From Verrucomicrobiota bacterium (lineage in GTDB: Bacteria; Verrucomicrobiota; Verrucomicrobiia; Limisphaerales; UBA9464): a stretch of DNA of 52,728 nt. The stretch lies in assembly GCA_947471985.1 (NCBI GenBank), contig CANIZL010000042.1:1-52728 (forward strand), given 5' to 3'. A program made the position numbers and the translations under genes. Shown here piece after piece: positions 52,716 through 52,728 of this stretch. Positions within the stretch are counted from its first letter, which is position 1. Each line of letters begins with the position of its first letter. The notes beneath the pieces are model-generated. The model was not told the origin of the DNA and searched no databases. It was given only the letters and a program-made list of their open reading frames with translations.

Positions 52716-52728
52716 GGGGCAAGCGCAG
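52716..52728 (-). repeat. Right terminal inverted repeat of the IS
   Basis: GGGGCAAGCGCAG, the exact reverse complement of the left end (50298-50310). It finishes on the last base of the window. Confidence 0.93.

Larger units (their letters stand above)
50298..52728 (+). mobile_element. Complete IS4-family (IS50/Tn5-like) insertion sequence, 2431 bp
   Basis: The element is bounded by 13-bp perfect inverted repeats starting CTG, as IS50 ends do, and encodes a Tn5-type transposase. Its right end is the last base of the window, so the expected 9-bp target duplication cannot be checked. The left flank ends ...TCGCTAGCC. It interrupts a CBM6 gene. The unusual length for an IS50-like element comes from a ~240-codon DruA-like N-terminal extension on the transposase. 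Confidence 0.92.

Overview
The window looks like a chromosomal segment of a GC-rich member of the Verrucomicrobiota (PVC superphylum). This is inferred from gene content, not from a search. The main pointers are a PVC-type heme-binding CxxCH protein (642-3719), a prepilin-like protein with an A-FTLIELLVVVAII leader (21361-22230), a secreted protein ending in a divergent InlB-type repeat, a neutral-ceramidase-like secreted protein, and start codons that almost never follow a Shine-Dalgarno sequence. No rRNA, tRNA or CRISPR array was seen.

Layout. (1) 1-3750: a DUF4272-like fragment, then the PVC cytochrome. (2) 3762-11784, all minus strand: gcvH, aroB, an infA-like gene, a flippase, two methyltransferases, rph, a histidine phosphatase, prmA and a half-size EamA transporter. 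Several of these overlap by 4 bases. (3) 11900-14113: a TPP riboswitch and thiC, ending in a strong bidirectional terminator shared with a transmembrane Ser/Thr kinase (14166-16412). (4) 16677-21301: an RND efflux adaptor/permease pair. The permease has a large extra segment in its first periplasmic loop. (5) 21361-27228: a pseudopilin, an S9 (DPP4-type) peptidase carrying a VHL-beta-like domain, an amidohydrolase and a ceramidase-like enzyme. (6) 27232-29395: a divergent SpoIIE-type phosphatase / STAS antagonist pair. (7) 29599-35310: a CDP-deoxysugar cluster (rfbG, C-methyltransferase, 3,5-epimerase, NeuD-type acyltransferase, DegT aminotransferase) facing a GT2 glycosyltransferase and a SWIM-SNF2 helicase. 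A CmcI-family gene follows at 39338. (8) 40251-44615: a coupled operon of OmpR-type regulator, secreted cupredoxin, sensor histidine kinase and outer-membrane barrel. (9) 44724-49740: a coiled-coil/HTH protein, a large repeat-rich secreted protein, a GH76 enzyme and a HYR-domain protein. (10) 49841-52728: a CBM6 gene cut by a complete IS element. That element encodes a DruA-like/Tn5-type transposase fusion with its C-terminus in the -1 frame, and its right end coincides with the end of the window.

The most interesting signals are four. The S9 peptidase has a VHL-like domain that aligns without gaps to the hydroxyproline pocket of human pVHL. The DruA-IS4 fusion has an A9 slippage site. The cupredoxin two-component operon is a candidate envelope sensing system. 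The RND permease has an unusual insertion.
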